Notes: a model not told the origin generated them from the sequence alone. Shown: positions 1 through 11,099, counted from the first letter of the stretch. The stretch: DNA of 64,000 bases from Siphonodentalium dalli (GCA_032622095.1 CP136062.1:141938351-142002350), one strand, 5' to 3'. Numbers and translations are program-made.

Positions 1-85
1 CTCTCTCTCTCTCTCTCTCTCTTTCTCATAGTCACAACACACACATGTGACAAGCCATGCTCGTTTACGTATATATATATATATA
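1..85. repeat. (CT)n and (AT)n microsatellites
   Basis: An uninterrupted CT dinucleotide run opens the window (1-22), and a short AT run lies at about 68-85. Both are simple sequence without coding content. Confidence 0.9.
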
Positions 86-375
86 GGCATAATATTTCTT
101 GGGAGTTTTAAAATAATTTTTCCTCCCTCAACACTATACCTCGGCACAAAATGTGCTCACTCAATCATGCAAGCACTCAGCGGTCGACATTAGCTCAATT
201 ACTCAGTCATGATATACTGAATATACATGTAAAATTTACGGACAAAAAGCCCCATGATTGTGTAATATTATTGAGGTTGTTATATAATTCCGTCAACACA
301 CGTTTACGTGATCAATTGTGTATTCCAGTCGAGGGTCTATATAATTGAATGGATTACGGATAGATAGTAGTTTCA

Positions 376-614
376 CCCTTTCATGACGGGAGCTGCGCTG
401 GTGCTGCATTAAAGACCATGTGCAAGTGCTCCCGTAAGGAGCCTCGTATATGTAAGAGAATGCGCTGGCTTGCATGGTCAAGGTAAATATTGTTAGGCCA
501 ATGTATTCTCTTAAATATGCGAGGCTCCCTATGCGAGATTCGCATATATAATATATGATATTGCATTGGCACAGGGTTGTCGGAATATTTCAGGAAGCTC
601 CAGTCATGGAAGTG
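376..614. mobile_element. TTAA-type MITE with degenerate hairpins
   Basis: The left end reads CCCTTTCATGACGGGAGC. The right end, reverse-complemented, reads CACTTCCATGACTGGAGC. An intact TTAA follows the right end and TTCA precedes the left, as expected for an old TTAA target duplication. Terminal CCC plus TTAA is typical of piggyBac-like non-autonomous elements. Inside, 497-570 is a decayed version of the hairpin module that is perfect at 9.7, 25.8, 41.1 and 59.4 kb. It encodes no transposase. Confidence 0.65.
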
Positions 615-1468
615 TTAACAGAGCTGTACGCTTATGCGTTGGGTTATTGATATTTTCGCTCTTAAAAATGTTATTTAAACAATATGTCCGAGTGTCCGCG
701 ATCATGGGCGCCATTACATCATTTAATGTTTGCTCGACAAGTACTGATTCATTGTTCGGCTGAAAGACCCCTTCCGGTTGACCACTTTTGTTCACGCATG
801 CAATATTATACAAGGAACTCCAGGGATACGCCTTGATATATTTAAGTACATAAAAAATATTGATTTATATAATCGATAATAGTGACACACATGCGTATAT
901 TGAGACGATTACAGTGTCATATGTTTTCTGCTGAGGGACACAGGGGGTATTCATGGCTCGCCGAGAATCAGGTGCACCATCACGCATCCACAATACCCAC
1001 AATCGAATTTCACCTTCCATGTTCCGATACATGCCAATAGTTAAAACTTCCGGAACAGTGACGCTTATACAAAAGGCTGCATATATTAGGTGGATCGAGC
1101 TGCAGAGAGTTACATGTATTTATACAGTATCTCTATTGGATCTATATCTTTCGTTGCAGTAACAGGAATAGGAACAACTATCGACCTGGATTAATTCGAT
1201 TGAGTTATGAGATAACCTTGAATAAGCCTCAACTGGGTCGATATAATGTATTTTTTTTCACAGAAACAAATGATTTGGACTGAATATATATTGACAGCTG
1301 CATACATAACTAGATCATGACATGGATCTCTACTCCGGCTTCGTCAGTGGATATCATTTTTCACCAGTGAAAAACCCAAGACATGTGTTTTGTTTGAAGC
1401 TCTGATGGCAAACTTTGTAACATTGAAAAAATAACGTCATATATTTCTTAACTTATTACCTGCTCATA
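615..1468. other. No gene seen
   Basis: Only short open frames without recognisable domains are present. I see no inverted ends, RNA gene or long repeat. Confidence 0.6.
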
Positions 1469-1671
1469 TAATGTATTTCACAGGAATTGAGGATCCCAGC
1501 TCAATATTACATTATTTTGGGCAGATTTTGTGAGCCGCTTTCGTGATAGACTTAAATTGATTACTCGGGGATATTTTATAATTGTAAGCGACGTCAAATG
1601 AAATCGCCTCACATGTGGCCCCAATATGCAATCTTGAGCTGGGACCTTCACCTACTGTGAAATACATTATT
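1469..1671. mobile_element. Short MITE-like inverted-repeat element
   Basis: Inverted ends share TAATGTATTTCACAG. The inner parts of both arms carry a related CCCAGCTCAA motif, giving a partial hairpin of about 200 bp. A diverged relative, with an inverted CAGCTC...GAGCTG pair, lies at about 8838-9030. The target duplication is ambiguous because the ends are TA-rich. Confidence 0.55.
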
Positions 1672-1780
1672 AAAGAACATTTATACATATATCAGGTACG
1701 AAGTTTATGGCCTGCGTTATATTTTTCAATGTCTTACTGCTCCCCCCCCCCCAAAAGATCAAAACCTGGCGGATTATGAA

Positions 1781-2342
1781 TCATAGGGTTCGCGCTGCCA
1801 CTTGCCAAATTTGCCAATGGCAAAAAATAATTCACATTTGGCAAAAAATATTTTCATTTGGCAAAAGTTTTGGCAAGTCACTTTTTAATTCCTCAATAAA
1901 GTTGAAAAATATCAGTCAATCAATACCATTAATTTTAGGAAACTGCTACACCTCCATTAATCTCCGTTAATCTGGTAGCATTATTATCGGTGGGTGGATG
2001 GATTAACAGTATTTAGTGTGCTGGTGGTGTTTACATAGCTAATCCTCTTGTGATGTTCCCTTCTGATGTAGAAACTCTTCTACCATGTTATTGTTCCGTG
2101 ATTGGTTTATTGTCGTATGATAAACCACAATAGATATGCGAGTATAATTATTAACTAACTGCTTTCCTACCGATATCAAACGTCGTTCAAACCGCGAGTG
2201 TCGAAATATAGAACTCAATCAAGGTTGCAGAAAATGATACTATCAGGGATAACATTTGGCAAATTCTAATTGAATTTGGCAAAATATTTTCATTTGGCAA
2301 ATTATTTGGCAAAAGTAAATTTCGGTCCAGCGCGGACCCTGA
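1781..2342. mobile_element. hAT-like non-autonomous element
   Basis: Inverted ends read TCATAGGGTTCGCGCTG on the left and TCAGGGTCCGCGCTG on the reverse-complemented right. They are flanked by ATTATGAA (1773-1780) and ATTATGAT (2343-2350), an 8-bp duplication with one mismatch. An 8-bp duplication and CAGGG-like ends point to the hAT superfamily. Sub-terminal regions carry repeated TTTGGCAAA motifs in opposite orientations. There is no transposase ORF. A fragment of the same family lies at 6540-6640. Confidence 0.7.
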
Positions 2343-2849
2343 ATTATGATATCTACTGAGGAAGTCAGAGTAGAAATTCATAGCATTATCAGCATACATA
2401 ACGTGTTCCACGAATGTTTGCAAACAGACGGACCCACGCGGTTTGTGGTAAAATTCCGCATTGGAAATGCAAAACTTATCCAGAGTTAATGGATCAGCGA
2501 CCGTGATATCATGATTTTACTCTAAAGCTGTTTATTGTTACAGGAAAAAATAATAATTGTGACGTCTTTTTAATATCAATGTCTGATGTGATTATATAGG
2601 AGGAATAAACATTGATAACACGCACATGCTGTCATTCATTTACCTAACCGGATTTCCGTTTTTTTATTGAAACGTCAAGGGGTCAAATATAATATAATAC
2701 GCCTCACCGCTTTGACATTAATCCTGATGTTTTGACACACTTTCTCGTTCGTTACTATGCACTTGAGTGGGCCTTGGACTCAATTAATAGTACAATGTAC
2801 AGGCGATCTAGCCGAAAAATGGGATCAAGTCGGAACTAATTGCAACACA

Positions 2850-4340
2850 ACTGTCTTCTAGTTTACTGGATAGCTGAATATGTACAAGAATTAGAATATC
2901 AATTTGTTTTTAAATCCAATTGGGACAAATTTGATAAATTTCTGTTTCCATGGAAACGATGGCTAATAATCGGGTATTTGGAAATGTTACATTAAAGGGG
3001 TACTGTACACCAGAATAGACAATTTTTTTTATTTACTCCCATTGAAATAATTTTCAAGTTAGATTGTGTTCGTGTTATATGAGTTTCGTATAAACCTAAT
3101 TTAGCGGAGAAAATATTGATCTTGGAAACAAAAATATTACGATTTCAAACTACGCGCCATGTTTTTGACCTTCACCGGAGAAGAATCAGGTCGCAGGAAG
3201 AACCGGAATTTAATTGTTCACAGCTTCAATTGATGCATCCAATCTCTTCCATCGAACAATATCTCACTCCCAATAAAAATACTTGACGCTTTATGACTCT
3301 TGTTTCTTTCTCCTTTTTTTCCGAATCGGTTATAGCGGGCCTTCATTTTGCAGGTAACATGTTATGTTTGCAACTCAATAATGTTCGCGAACGGCCGTCG
3401 ATAAAAGACACTCGACAGATACCTTTTCAAGAACGGTAACTCGTACTGGCATAATTCGCCATTTTATTACTCCAGCCATAAATGATTTTATATTAAATAA
3501 TTAAATTTTACTTTTGTGATGGCCTGTTAACCAGAACGTTTTCAGTAGACATCGTTGACTCAAATTAGTTATTTTAAAATATAATATTGATATTAGATCG
3601 CTATTGTCACCGGGAATTTATTGAAATTGGGGTACAGTACCCCTTTAAATAGTGCGTTTCGTCAATAATTTAATAACTACCTAAAGATTACATTGGTTTG
3701 TTGGGAACACTTGTAATCGGCGACATTTCCACATATCCATGGTGACCTTGAACTGTCAAGGTCATGCACACTGGTCAAGGTCAATGTTAAAAATAATGAT
3801 TTTTATCATTTAGCAGTCATATTTTCGACCGTCCTGGCTATGATTTATTACAAACAGCGATCACCAACACTATTTTATAAACTTCGGAATTCTCAAGGTC
3901 ATGCACACATGTCGTTATGATTTATTACAAATAGCGATCACCAACACCATAAACTCCGGAATTCAGGCTTCCATGTGAAGGTTCATTTGAATGGATATCG
4001 ATATCTGCTTTAGAAACTATAGAAGTTTGAAATATGTGAAGACAACATTTTTATGTACAACAAGACTTAACTTGTGATATTTATATAGTGGATTGTTGAG
4101 ACAAAACTCACAAACTAACTTGTCATATGCAACATGTCAGTTATTGTGAACTGGTTGCAACACAGACGTCTTTTTTTTTGGTACAATGGATAGTTGAATG
4201 TCTATTGCGTTAGAATATTATTTTATTCAGGAAAATCCAATTGGGAAAAATTTGAGTCACAATGGCAACGATGACTAATAATAGGGTATTTGGAAATTTT
4301 TCATAAAATAGTGCGTATCGTGAATAATTTAATAATATCT
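2850..4340. repeat. Diverged local duplication (two copies)
   Basis: The sequence at about 2850-2991 plus 3649-3700 is repeated at about 4140-4345. Shared landmarks include AAATCCAATTGGGA, GGGTATTTGGAAAT and ATAGTGCGT. The first copy is split by the element at 2996-3644, and the second is uninterrupted. A smaller direct repeat (GCGATCACCAACAC and flanks) occurs at about 3835-3905 and 3915-3965. Confidence 0.7.
2996..3644. mobile_element. TTAA-type MITE (piggyBac-like), 649 bp
   Basis: Inverted ends are AGGGGTACTGTAC on both sides, flanked by TTAA at 2992-2995 and 3645-3648. The paralogous unoccupied site near 4301-4312 supports a genuine insertion. No coding capacity is visible. The ends differ from the CCCTTT-type TTAA elements elsewhere in the window, so this is a separate family. 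Confidence 0.75.
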
Positions 4341-4564
4341 AAACAATTGTTAAAGAATGTAAGAAATAATGATAAAAAATGATAAATATTGTTAAAGAAT
4401 GCAAAAAAATATATATAAAAATTGATAAAGAATGTAAGAAAAAATGATAATAAATGATAAAATTTGTTAAAGAATGTAAGAAAAGTTATAAAAAATGATA
4501 AAAAATTGTTAGGCCATTGCATTCTCTTGAATGTTGCGCCAGCGCAGCTCCCGTCATGAAAGGG
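4340..4564. mobile_element. Half of a TTAA-type MITE with expanded AT-rich spacer
   Basis: The right end reads AGCTCCCGTCATGAAAGGG, which reverse-complements to the CCCTTTCATG ends at 376 and 10539, and is followed by ATAA in place of TTAA. The interior is a degenerate tandem array of TTGTTAAAGAATGTAAGAAA-like units, the spacer found between the hairpins at 9.8, 25.9 and 41.2 kb. Only half of one hairpin remains (about 4513-4535). The left end is not identifiable. Confidence 0.55.
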
Positions 4565-4937
4565 ATAAATACGATGATGGTGGTAACATAGTTATACATT
4601 TTAGATAGCTTCCTCGGACGCTAATGCTATCATATATCACAATCCAAATGAAGATCAGACGATTCTAGATAGTGTAATACTATGCTTTTATATTATTATG
4701 TTTACATTCATGGTAACGCTGCATCATATATTTTTTTTACAGTATGGATCATTGTGACAACACAAGCGGTCTGAAAATAGCGAAGTTGAAGGTAACCTTA
4801 TCCGTGCAATGTAATCGGGCAAATATGTCAGCTGTTCTCAGGGGGATGGTGGCTTCTACGTGCAGTGGAGTGATTTTACCATCTGTGTAGTCTTTCCTTC
4901 ACTGGTAAAGCTGACAACGTCGTTATATATATGCATA

Positions 4938-5421
4938 CAGTACCAGTCAAAAGAAGTGGTATATTAAGCGCGCTATTTTCGCGCCCAATATCGCAATAAT
5001 ATTGCAAGTGGAAACGCTTATAAGCGCACCGCTTGCGATATTATTACAATATTTCGCGCTTAATATTTTATTGCGATATCGCGCGCTTAATTTTGTGACA
5101 TCTTGCGATGAAAATTGTGACATTTAAAGCAAATTATTGCTTCTTCTATATTTGTATTGCATAATTAGAGACAATGTTTTAGATTTGTATTATACTTGTA
5201 AATGCAATATGTGCAATATATTTACACTATATGAAAAGCATGTATCTAATAAAAATATAACACTATTGGGTCTGTATGAAATTTTGCGAGCTTAATATCG
5301 CAATATTTTGCGCTCAATAATAAACGCGACAGATTTTTGGTATTGCGCTATATAATCGCGCCTTTTTCGACATTAAGCGTACTCAATAATCAATATACCA
5401 CTTCTTCTGAGACTGATACTG
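4938..5421. mobile_element. Tc1/mariner-like MITE, 484 bp
   Basis: The left end reads CAGTACCAGTCAAAAGAAGT. The reverse-complemented right end reads CAGTATCAGTCTCAGAAGAA, followed by GTGGTATATT. TA dinucleotides flank both ends (4936-4937 and 5422-5423). Ends beginning CAGT with a TA duplication fit the Tc1/mariner superfamily. Sub-terminal DNA holds several inverted GCGC/TTGCGATATT motifs. There is no transposase ORF. Confidence 0.75.
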
Positions 5422-5801
5422 TAGCTGCTGAAATGACGATAAAACACAATAAACCAAAAACAAACTAATGTGTCACTTGATTATCTCTTTTCTCTGTGGA
5501 CAAGTTCATGTATATCGTGATGAACGAGATGTAGATTGCGACTAATTTCATTTCCATGGACGAGGGAACGAGGGACTCTTCACAGCTTAAAGTTCTAGTG
5601 CTACCAAGACAATTTGTTTAACGTTTAGTTAATTGCTAATAGCGATTCGCAATGGGTTCCAATCAGACCAGATTATCGTCGAACCTCATTTACAAAGATG
5701 GTCGCGAAACCTTGTCCGTCGGGATTTGACCGTCGTTGAGTTTAGGTCGGCCAAAGTTTACCGATAGCTTTGTCTGTCATTATTTGGGTTATTGTATAAT
5801 A

Positions 5802-6117
5802 AATCCGGCCTTTTATGTGAGCATCTCCTTTTATACTCAACAGAATATATGCAACAAATGAATTAATTTGAGTTATAGACTAGTGCAAAATACACCCATG
5901 TGCTCTATGAAAGATGCAAACAACATGTTAATTATAACGAAAATGAATTTATGACTCCAGTCATTAATTAATTTTGATTATAATGACCATGTTTTTCTTC
6001 TTACATCGTTCATAACGTAAATAGGTGTATTTTGCACTCATCCATGGCTCAAATTCATTCATTTGTTGCATATATTCTGTTGAGTTTAAAAGAGATGGTC
6101 CCATAAATGACCGGATT
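5802..6117. mobile_element. Palindromic TA-type MITE, 316 bp
   Basis: The arms run nearly the whole element. The left begins AATCCGGCCTTTTATG and the reverse-complemented right begins AATCCGGTCATTTATG. Both continue into CTCAACAGAATATATGCAAC and then a shared GTGCAAAATACACC. TA flanks each side (5800-5801 and 6118-6119). It would fold into one long imperfect hairpin and has no coding capacity. Confidence 0.75.
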
Positions 6118-6539
6118 TAGGCTACAGTCCCCATTTAAGTAGGGATGATAAAATGGGCACACATAGGAACTTCCATGATGTATACTATCTGATATGGAGT
6201 ATCGTCAAACGACTTTTAATGAGGGTAGCACTGGGGCCGCCATTTTGATGACTCGCTACCGACGATTGCTGACTCCACCGATCGGCTACCATTTATGATT
6301 GGAGTCTTGTGGACCTATAGTTCAGATTATGCACGATTACCAATGGGACACCGCGATTTCAACCATAAGAATCTAAGAGTCCGGAGGATTCACGTATTCA
6401 TCGTTATCACCAATGGCTCGATGTAGACAGCAGCGACCTTGTCAACAACAATTCGATAAAATGACACTACTGTACTAACTAATAAACAAAAGCTCATGCG
6501 CCGCCTTACAACATCATCAGAAAGTTCAACACCACTTTT

Positions 6540-6640
6540 CCACAATTTTGCCAAATGAAAATATTTTTCGCCAAATCTGAATTAGTTTTGAATTTCGTAA
6601 ATGTGGCAAGTGGCAGCACGAACTCTGGTGACGGGTATTC
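6540..6640. mobile_element. Fragment of the 1781-2342 hAT-like family
   Basis: Contains GCCAAATGAAAATATTTTT and GTGGCAAGTGGCAGCACGAA, which match in reverse complement the TTTGGCAAA-rich sub-terminal region and the GCGCTGCCACTTGCC stretch of the element at 1781. It is truncated, with no second terminus. Confidence 0.5.
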
Positions 6641-7789
6641 CGAAACATGTTGGTATCTCGGGACTTACCGTCCTATATATTCGTGTCGAATGAAAATAAG
6701 GATTTGCGATGCGTTGCAGGACTCGATGCGTATTCATGTTTACAGTGTACACCCTACAACAAGTTTTTTCACTGATTCGAACATGTTATTTACGATGTCA
6801 TGCCGTACCGTGATTTATACTGCGTTTGAGTGTTTAGAGATTGGAATCTCCCGAGCTCAAAAGCGATTTACCGCATAGTTGTGGTTCAGCAACTACTCTA
6901 CCAGGGCTCTCTACCGAGTGGTAGACGACAGCCAGTCGGCTGTCACTCAGCGGCTTATTCTGTGTGGACTACATTCACGCAACACTAGCTTGGTTGGGAA
7001 CGGACACGGGTCACCATTTACAACCATAAGACCACGGAGTAGCGATCTTCTCAACACGAGGTTGATAGACATACATTTATCAGAAGAAATTCGCTTGCAT
7101 GGATGACATAAAATTACCCAATACCCAAATCAGAGTCCGTCATCAAGAAGTTGAAATTGTTCCATTTCTATGTTTAGTTGTCTAATACAGGTAAACATGC
7201 GAGGGAGTATAAGGACAAAACCACTCGATCCTTTTGAAACAATTTACAGCTCCCCCCCCCCCCCCCCCCGAAAGAAATTCTCGTGACGTATTCGCAGAAA
7301 ATAATATTCGCGAAACTATGCATATGCTTTGTTTGCAGTCTGCGGCATGATTTTCGCTTATTAGATTTATATTATATTTGATGTAAACGGGTTTTATGGC
7401 GTTTGGAAGGTTAGATATTAAATCTTCCGATCTATTCCATAGCTATTGTTGGCTGCGGTGCTATCATTGCGCCACGGCTCTCTGTTGATCGACAGACGAC
7501 AGTCAGTCGGCTATCTCCCAGCGGTATCTGGCTGGTCTATACCACGGTCGTCCACGTCCTCCGCTGCTTTAATTATACGGCGGTTAGCCATGATAACAGC
7601 TTTTCATATTTCTCTTGTAAGTGATCAATGGGCGAGTAAATTGCAAATTTATACCCGAACGACTGTAATTGTTTGCGAATGACATTTTCGATAAGTTTAC
7701 CGGGAAAACGCTCGATATAAGGAAAGTCAATGGACAGAAGTCATTCTGTATGTCTCGATGTTGCGAGCACGCAATAATTCAGACTCGGC
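6641..7789. other. No gene seen; two related short repeats and a poly-C tract
   Basis: A diverged repeat (GGCTCTCT, CGACAG, CAGTCGGCT in order) occurs at about 6903-6950 and 7478-7515. Poly-C occupies about 7251-7269. The two open frames spanning 6555-7106 have no recognisable domain and I do not call them genes. Confidence 0.5.
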
Positions 7790-7846
7790 TTGCACTCGCG
7801 AATCAGATCTAACTCGCCCGGCGTACTTAAAGCAGGTTACTGTCCG

Positions 7847-8430
7847 ACAGCGCGCCCCAGTTCTCCATTCATGTCAGGTCCGTTGCACGCAACTGTAATG
7901 ATAGCGTACCGCTCTGTGTTTATCGAAAACCAATTCCCGAACGGTCATGAGCAGCAAGCAGCAACACCACCAACACCAGCAGCTCGTGGTCTCTGGTGCG
8001 GAGGTCTTCGGTGCTATCAGGAAGGTACAGAGGGATATACTCGAAGTGAACAAATTAATGACACTACAGGGAACAAGAACACCATCAGGCCATATCCCTT
8101 CCAGACACAAAAAACAGCAACAACAACTTATAGACAGAAAAAGAAGGCAAATAAAAAGAAGTAAAAATAATCTAGATCATATCAATTCATTTTCATCCAT
8201 GTTCATGTCCTGTGAAATGTTTAGCAATTTCGTGACCCATCCAAAATTTGAAAGTGGTTGTATAGGGGAGGGGAACACCTCTTCCAAATCTTCCCGGGTC
8301 CACCCCCAAATCCACAATAAAGACAGCGCGTCCAGGTTCTCCATTTACGTCAGGTCCGTTGCACGCAACTGTAATATGATAGCGTACTACTCTGTGTTTA
8401 TCGAAAACCAATTCCCGAACGTTCATGGAC
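7847..8430. repeat. Direct repeat of about 105 bp flanking a Q/K-rich ORF
   Basis: The stretch 7847-7950 (containing GTCCGTTGCACGCAACTGTA and ACCAATTCCCGAACG) is repeated at about 8325-8430 with a few differences. The second copy lies about 475 bp downstream in the same orientation. Confidence 0.8.
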
Positions 8431-8435
8431 ACTAA
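7947..8435 (+). CDS. Unidentified Q/K-rich ORF
   Basis: A 162-codon frame starting at an ATG. The N-terminal third is rich in Q, H and S, followed by a helical-looking stretch (EVFGAIRKVQRDILEVNKLM, about residues 19-38) and a very basic segment (KKQQQQLIDRKRRQIKR). This first half reads like coding sequence. The second half runs into the duplicated 105-bp repeat and looks non-coding. I recognise no family. It could be an exon fragment, a transposon accessory ORF, or a chance product of a CAG/CAA-rich tract. No splice sites or Kozak context decide this. Confidence 0.25.
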   Translation: MSSKQQHHQHQQLVVSGAEVFGAIRKVQRDILEVNKLMTLQGTRTPSGHIPSRHKKQQQQLIDRKRRQIKRSKNNLDHINSFSSMFMSCEMFSNFVTHPKFESGCIGEGNTSSKSSRVHPQIHNKDSASRFSIYVRSVARNCNMIAYYSVFIENQFPNVHGH

Positions 8436-8837
8436 TCATGCAGGCGTTCAACAACATTCGGTCAATTCGTGATTGTGATTCCTCGAACTGGACGAAAAAC
8501 ACTGGTAGGCCGTTGTGGGACACTGATAAGCACTGATATGCCGCGGGCCGATTGAGCAGTGTGGGAGTAGCATTCACACATTTCGTTCTTTGGTGTGTCG
8601 AAGTGATAGAAACTGATAACGACGACAAAATGGTCTTATTCAGACATGTAATACTGCTGGAAACATGGTGTTGGATGTGAGCGCAGACTTTCGATGCACG
8701 TCACTGTCCTAGTCCATGCCACCATGCAGTTCAAAACTTGGGAACTTTTGAAAATATATAATCGAAAAAATAATGCGGGGTATATATTTCTTAGTTAATG
8801 CCTGTTGCTTAATAGTTTATTCATCAGTGGGCGAATG

Positions 8838-9030
8838 TTCCAGCTCCAGATTACATTATTTAAGGGACTATGTGGCAGAGTTTGCTTTGCGCCACTTACA
8901 ATCATGGAATTTATTCAGGGTAATTAATTCAATTTTTTTTTTATTGCGATATCAGCTCACTAAATTCAATAAATAGCATGCAGTTTGAGCTGGGACCACC
9001 CCATACACTCTGAAGTAGATTATCGAGGAA
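8838..9030. mobile_element. Diverged relative of the 1469-1671 MITE
   Basis: Carries CAGCTCCAGATTACATTATTT near its left and TTTGAGCTGGGACCACCC near its right, matching the inner arms of the 1469-1671 element. The terminal repeat is eroded. Poly-T occupies about 8933-8942. Confidence 0.4.
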
Positions 9031-9645
9031 GAAATATAAACAAAGAAATAAATTCCGTGCCCTGTTTGTTCAATATCATAAAGTTTTCTGTCAGAAGGGG
9101 TCAGAACATAAAAAAGTTCCCAGGTTTTGTGCAAGTGGAATATGATCTCTACGTAGAGATTCATGGCATGATCTAGTCACTGTCCGTACATTGAGGTTTA
9201 CTCTGGAAGCAATGCAGGTCCATCTGGAATTGAGCCATATGTATATGTACCTCATTCCTCACGTTGGTGCGAATGTGACAGCCAACCGTGAGCGACTGAC
9301 TTGTTCTGCCAATTGTCTGATCTGGCCGCATAACACTTTTTAGAACCGCACTCACTGTTGTAATTCGGTTACTGTGAGCTGTTTGGAGCGTAATACAATC
9401 CCAACCAAAGGTTACAGGTCGTTGGATGACAGATCGTCGTTAGAAAATTGAAATAATGTAGCTCTGTAATACAGCATGTGTGTTCTAAATGGGTCCGCTG
9501 AGAATATTATTGTTAATCACGAGCATCTTAAAATAAAACCAGCACCCCTCTCTTTTTTTTCTTTGCATGAGAATCTCAGAGAAGTGTCTCACATTTGGGG
9601 TTATCCATGCATATCAGAACAGAATTACATTACTGCTAATCATTT

Positions 9646-10099
9646 GTGACCCGCCATATCAAATCCAGTCATAAGTCGGGATTTTTTCCCCTGTGCCAAA
9701 GCATTCTCTTATATATGCGAGTCGACCATAGGTCGCCTCGCATATATAAGAGAATGCATTGGCCTAACAATTGTTTATCATTTTTTTTAAATAAATGTTT
9801 CTTACAATTTTTAGGACATAAAAAAAAAAATCCATTACCCTGCAGGGAGCCCCACACATATATAGAAGCATATAGAAGAGTATCGTCTGCTCATGTTTTT
9901 CTGGGGCTCTGTATGGGTGAAATTATAAACTTGTTAAAGAATACAAGAAGAAATTATTAAACTTGTAAAAAATTGTTAGGCCAATGCATTCTCTTATATA
10001 TGCGAGGCGACCTATGGTCGACTCGCATATATAAGAGAATGCATTGGCACAGGGTAAACAAAATCCCGACTTACGACTGGATTTGATATGGCGGGTCAC
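9646..10099. mobile_element. MITE with GTGACCCGCC ends and two hairpin modules
   Basis: Inverted ends of about 40 bp (GTGACCCGCCATATCAAATC... and its complement) differ at one or two positions. Both are flanked by ATTT (9642-9645 and 10100-10103), a possible 4-bp target duplication. Inside are two 69-bp hairpins in inverted orientation (9695-9763 and 9980-10048), separated by an AT-rich spacer with TTGTTAAAGAATACAAGAAG-type sequence. No coding capacity. The termini do not match the TTAA elements that carry the same hairpins. Confidence 0.8.
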
Positions 10100-10538
10100 A
10101 TTTGACTTTTACATTTTGCTTTTCAACATCTTGTGCGTCACGTTAATATACAATGTGATACTAGTTATAATCGTGTTAAATGTAAATGGAGTGACAAAAT
10201 ATACATGGTCATAAGGGGTTTCAATGGGACATACGTTGTGAAACGCGTGGACCTCCTAGCCCACTCATAGCATGCACGGGACCACCGGTAACCCAGTTGT
10301 TAAGGTGCATAGTACATTAGGCTGACATACGCCGTACAGAAGCTGGTTTTGTCCCGATCCACGCTAATTTATGATCTACGCACACTGCATGAAGGTGTCC
10401 TACGTGTAATTGCATAAGTTTGTTAGTTGCTTTCCGGTGTTCATCTTCGTGGGTTGGGGTGATTTTCCGGAAAAATTTCCTCAATCCGTAAAGCTGTTAC
10501 CGTAATGTGGCCTTATATTACGACAGGAATGACGTTAA
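10100..10538. other. tRNA-derived SINE fragment in otherwise featureless DNA
   Basis: The stretch 10286-10360 includes TAACCCAGTTG (A-box-like, one mismatch), TTAAGGTGCATAGTACATTAGG and a poor B-box-like GGTTTTGTCCC. The middle block recurs at about 27173-27196 and 34777-34806, which indicates a dispersed family and not a tRNA gene. I see nothing else in the interval. Confidence 0.45.
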
Positions 10539-10720
10539 CCCTTTCATGCCGGGAGCTGCGTTGGTGCAGCATTAAATATCATGTACCAGTACATTATCTT
10601 ATTTTTGCGAGTCTTCATATAGGGAGCCTCGAAATATATAAGATAATGAACTGGCTTACAGGGTAAATGTAAATAGTATTAGGCCAATGTAGTTTCTTAT
10701 TTATCCGAGGCTCGATACAA
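10539..10720. mobile_element. Truncated TTAA-type MITE with variant hairpin
   Basis: TTAA (10535-10538) is followed by CCCTTTCATGCCGGGAGC, matching the element at 376. A hairpin of the same layout but different sequence occupies 10586-10654 (arms CCAGTACATTATCTTATT... and ...AAGATAATGAACTGG). A second half-hairpin starts at about 10692. The right terminal repeat is missing. Confidence 0.6.
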
Positions 10721-10984
10721 AATGAGAATTTGTTCACGCTCAGTGAATTAAGCACATATGAAGCAATACACACTCATACTGAGTCCATGCCTCCACAACA
10801 CTGATATATATACACCATGAAGTACCAGCAATTGTATATGGACACAGATACAATTTCGGAGGAAGTGCATTGTGCTGTTCCAGTATAATGGCAGATCCGA
10901 TCTGTGTTAATATTCGAACTCATGTTCAAACTGATACGCTTCCCAACTCTCGGTGAAAGGGCTTCCCTTTCAATGATGTCCCGT

Positions 10985-11065
10985 ATAGCCGATGTATTTA
11001 GGTCGTGGATACGACCATCGCAGTCTGGGCTAAACTTCGGATGGCACGGGTTCAATCCCCGACAT
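10985..11065 (+). repeat. tRNA-derived SINE fragment
   Basis: GGTTCAATCCC at 11049-11059 fits the tRNA B-box consensus. TAGCCGATGTA about 60 bp upstream is a weak A-box candidate. The wide spacing and lack of a cloverleaf argue against an intact tRNA gene. Confidence 0.4.
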
Positions 11066-11099
11066 CGGGACAGATTTATCTGAGATGGGGGACATCTCT

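Noticed and set aside
4301-4522. 73-codon F/L-rich minus-strand ORF
   Set aside because: It is the AT-rich GTTAAAGAATGTAAG spacer array of a MITE read on the other strand.
6555-7106. Two consecutive plus-strand ORFs as one gene
   Set aside because: They overlap a hAT-like fragment and a short dispersed repeat, with no domain.
9695-10048. Hairpins as bacterial-type terminators or pre-miRNAs
   Set aside because: The genome is eukaryotic. The 3-nt loop and exact repetition inside transposable elements fit neither a terminator nor a typical microRNA precursor without expression data.
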